Of a DNA stretch of 64,000 nucleotides, positions 62,171-64,000 are shown piece after piece. The notes beneath the pieces were generated by a model. It ran no database searches, was not told the origin of the DNA, and saw nothing but the letters and a program-made list of their open reading frames with translations. A program made the position numbers and the translations under genes. Source of the stretch: Nautilus pompilius (lineage: Eukaryota; Mollusca; Cephalopoda; Nautilida; Nautilidae); assembly GCA_018389105.1 (NCBI GenBank), contig JACATO010001095.1:1-64000 (forward strand). Reading direction: 5' to 3'. Numbering within the stretch: the first letter of the stretch is position 1; every line of letters begins with the position of its first letter.

Positions 62171-63476
62171 AGAAAAGGCGGGTTACGGTGTCGTCGTTTG
62201 GCGAAATGCTCATTTTAAACGCTATATATTGCTGCGTGTTTTACAATTACTCTAAATAATAGGCATTATTAATATTAGTATTATTATTATTACAGGTCAT
62301 CGGCAGTGAAAGAAAACGAATGATATAAAGTATTTAAAAAAAAAAAACGCTGAACGGCTAGTTGAAATGAACCTCTTAAAGAATCGTTCAGAAAAATCCT
62401 GATCGTAACTGTTTGTTTTACCTCAGTCCAGGTCTTTAAAACCACACCCGCATCCTGAGAGATCATACATCAATCCGCAGTGACACGGGCCAGAAGTCCT
62501 TACTTTGTTGCTGGGATACTTTAAAGTGTCCGGCCAGGTAATCTGTAATTCTAAATTTTTAATAAGCAGTAATGTTTAAAAATTGGTTTTCAAAAAAACA
62601 AATTACGATTCCCTGTCGACGTTTAGCTGTAAGAAATAAATTAAAAGGATGCTAGAATAACACACCTGGCAAACCCCGCGCAGAACACTTCTGGAACCCG
62701 CAGACCGACGAAGACTGTGGTCTTTGTTGGGTCCCGGCGTCGCGGCCGGCCCCTCTCGAACAGGCGGCGCTTTTGGAGCAGCACAGACAAACGCTACAAG
62801 AAATGGTGTTTGCGTGTTAGTCACAAGATACTGTCAATTCCTTGTTATTAATAATAATTGTAAGATTTACCATAGTTTAATCTAATAACCATAAATAAAT
62901 GGATGACTGGAAATCTTAACAGTACCATTCAGTATGAAGGCTACCCCCTCCTCTATAGGCTGGCCGCCAAAGTTCACGCACGTGCGAGAGGCTACATAAC
63001 GCAGCTCAAGTTGAGGCAAAGCATCTTTTCTTGGGAGCAGAGATTCAACAGCTAATGTTGTTGTTGTTTTAACAACTCTGATAAAAAAGAAAAACAATTG
63101 TTTTTCCCTTTTTCTTCTGCTTTCCACTAGATAAGACTAGCAATGTTTTCAAAGTGAACGAAATCTGTTGGCAGATAGCCGTTCTTGTGACAAACTCCGT
63201 CTTATCGGTGAGAGATGGCGGCGGCAATAGCAGTGCTGGCTGCTGAAAAAAATTGTTTCTTCCTTTATTTACAGACAAAACAGTCACTGGATCTTCCCGG
63301 AAGGTGATCCGTCGGCAAGCAGAGGTCAAGGACGGTCCATAGCTGAAGAAACTTTATCTAGAGAAAATATTAGAAAGAGCAGTGGGGCTGTCTCCCGGAG
63401 CCCACTAAAAAAATTCTTTAAAAACGACTGGCAGGCCCGTTTTTATTATTATCACCATCAAGTACCTTATTGTTTG
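62171..63476. other. Intergenic, no gene recognised
   Basis: GC-rich patch at 62660-62790; otherwise AT-rich. No recognisable exon. Confidence 0.45.
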
Positions 63477-63560
63477 CGCGGTGCGGTGATCCAGTAGTAG
63501 TAAGCCAGCAAACTTCCAAGGTTGAGGACCCGAGTTCGAATCCCGGTCAGAATCCTTAAC
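63477..63560 (+). repeat. tRNA-derived SINE head
   Basis: GTGCGGTGATCCAGTAGTAG resembles an A box, and GAGTTCGAATCCCGG at 63532-63546 contains a near-perfect B box, about 40-45 bases apart as in a tRNA. The sequence cannot fold into a complete tRNA with an acceptor stem that I can see, so a SINE is more likely than a tRNA gene. The complementary frame reads DRDSNSGPQPW, the kind of peptide commonly obtained by translating tRNA-SINE heads. Confidence 0.6.
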
Positions 63561-64000
63561 ATCGTTCCTTTTCGCTCTTCTTCCCCAGCCAGCCACGTGC
63601 GTTTCCTCGCACAACTAAAACATGAAGGGGTGCAATAGAAACTTTATGCGGCTAACGTGTGCACTCTGTTCTCCTCTACTTGGTTTAGGAAACTGAAAGC
63701 AGAGCAGAGGTGTTCTTTCTGCTGGATGCTTTACCGCAGAACCTGTCGTCCGGATGGCGTAACTAAGACGCCAGGTACACCGGCGATTTTGTTTCTCAGC
63801 CTTCCTTCCGTCTACTACTAATAAATGGAAAATCTTGTGGCTTACTTAAGAATAACATTTTGAAAATTTAGCATAAGGAGCGGGAGTCCTCAACCCTAAT
63901 TTTCTGAAGTTCCCTTTTCGAAAATAGAATTCCAGCCGTCCAACAAACAGGATTGTGACGACGGGTGGACAACCTTGGCAAAGTGAAAATATTTTTGATC
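63561..64000. other. Right-edge sequence, no gene recognised
   Basis: Possibly the body of the SINE at first; nothing else is recognised. Confidence 0.4.

Noticed and set aside
63477-63560. tRNA gene
   Set aside because: A and B boxes are present, but no complete cloverleaf or acceptor stem is seen; SINE preferred.

Overview
This is a stretch of an animal genome. It is gene-poor, AT-rich and full of ATT/AAT microsatellites, with long introns, consensus GT-AG splice sites and many dead DNA transposons. Nothing in it looks prokaryotic. The one gene I can defend is a LIM-homeobox transcription factor of the LHX2/LHX9/apterous group on the minus strand. The protein text and the repeats fit an invertebrate bilaterian, possibly a lophotrochozoan, but the species cannot be fixed from the sequence.

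Gene layout, read from right to left on the minus strand. A CpG-rich, TATA-less promoter region lies at about 31251-31660. It is followed by a 32-codon first coding exon (31155-31250), a 14.6 kb intron, the LIM1 exon (16346-16546), a 7.1 kb intron, and the LIM2-plus-linker exon (8850-9232). Splice phases agree across all three exons (0, then 2) once one apparent extra base in the LIM1 exon is discounted. The homeodomain was not found, so it probably lies beyond the left edge and 1-8849 is most likely intron. As assembled, the LIM1 exon is frameshifted near 16375 and its first zinc-binding CX2C is scrambled near 16500-16511.

Mobile and repeated DNA. At least seven Tc1/mariner copies or fragments are present. 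The best is a complete 1635-bp element at 59367-61001. It has 27-bp perfect inverted ends, TA target duplications, internal direct repeats (an IR/DR layout) and a DD34E transposase reading frame of 339 residues broken only by two in-frame TAG codons. A decayed hAT element of the ZMYM1-like kind lies at about 55518-57466 (minus). A few tRNA-like SINE fragments are also present.

The two most striking tandem arrays are a 55-bp satellite of about 13 units with a 110-bp alternating higher-order pattern (34388-35121), and a GA-rich minisatellite carrying twelve perfect TGACGTCA (CRE) palindromes (49367-49850). Both are built around TGACGT cores. The remainder of 31.7-64 kb is intergenic or distal regulatory DNA in which I see no convincing exon.
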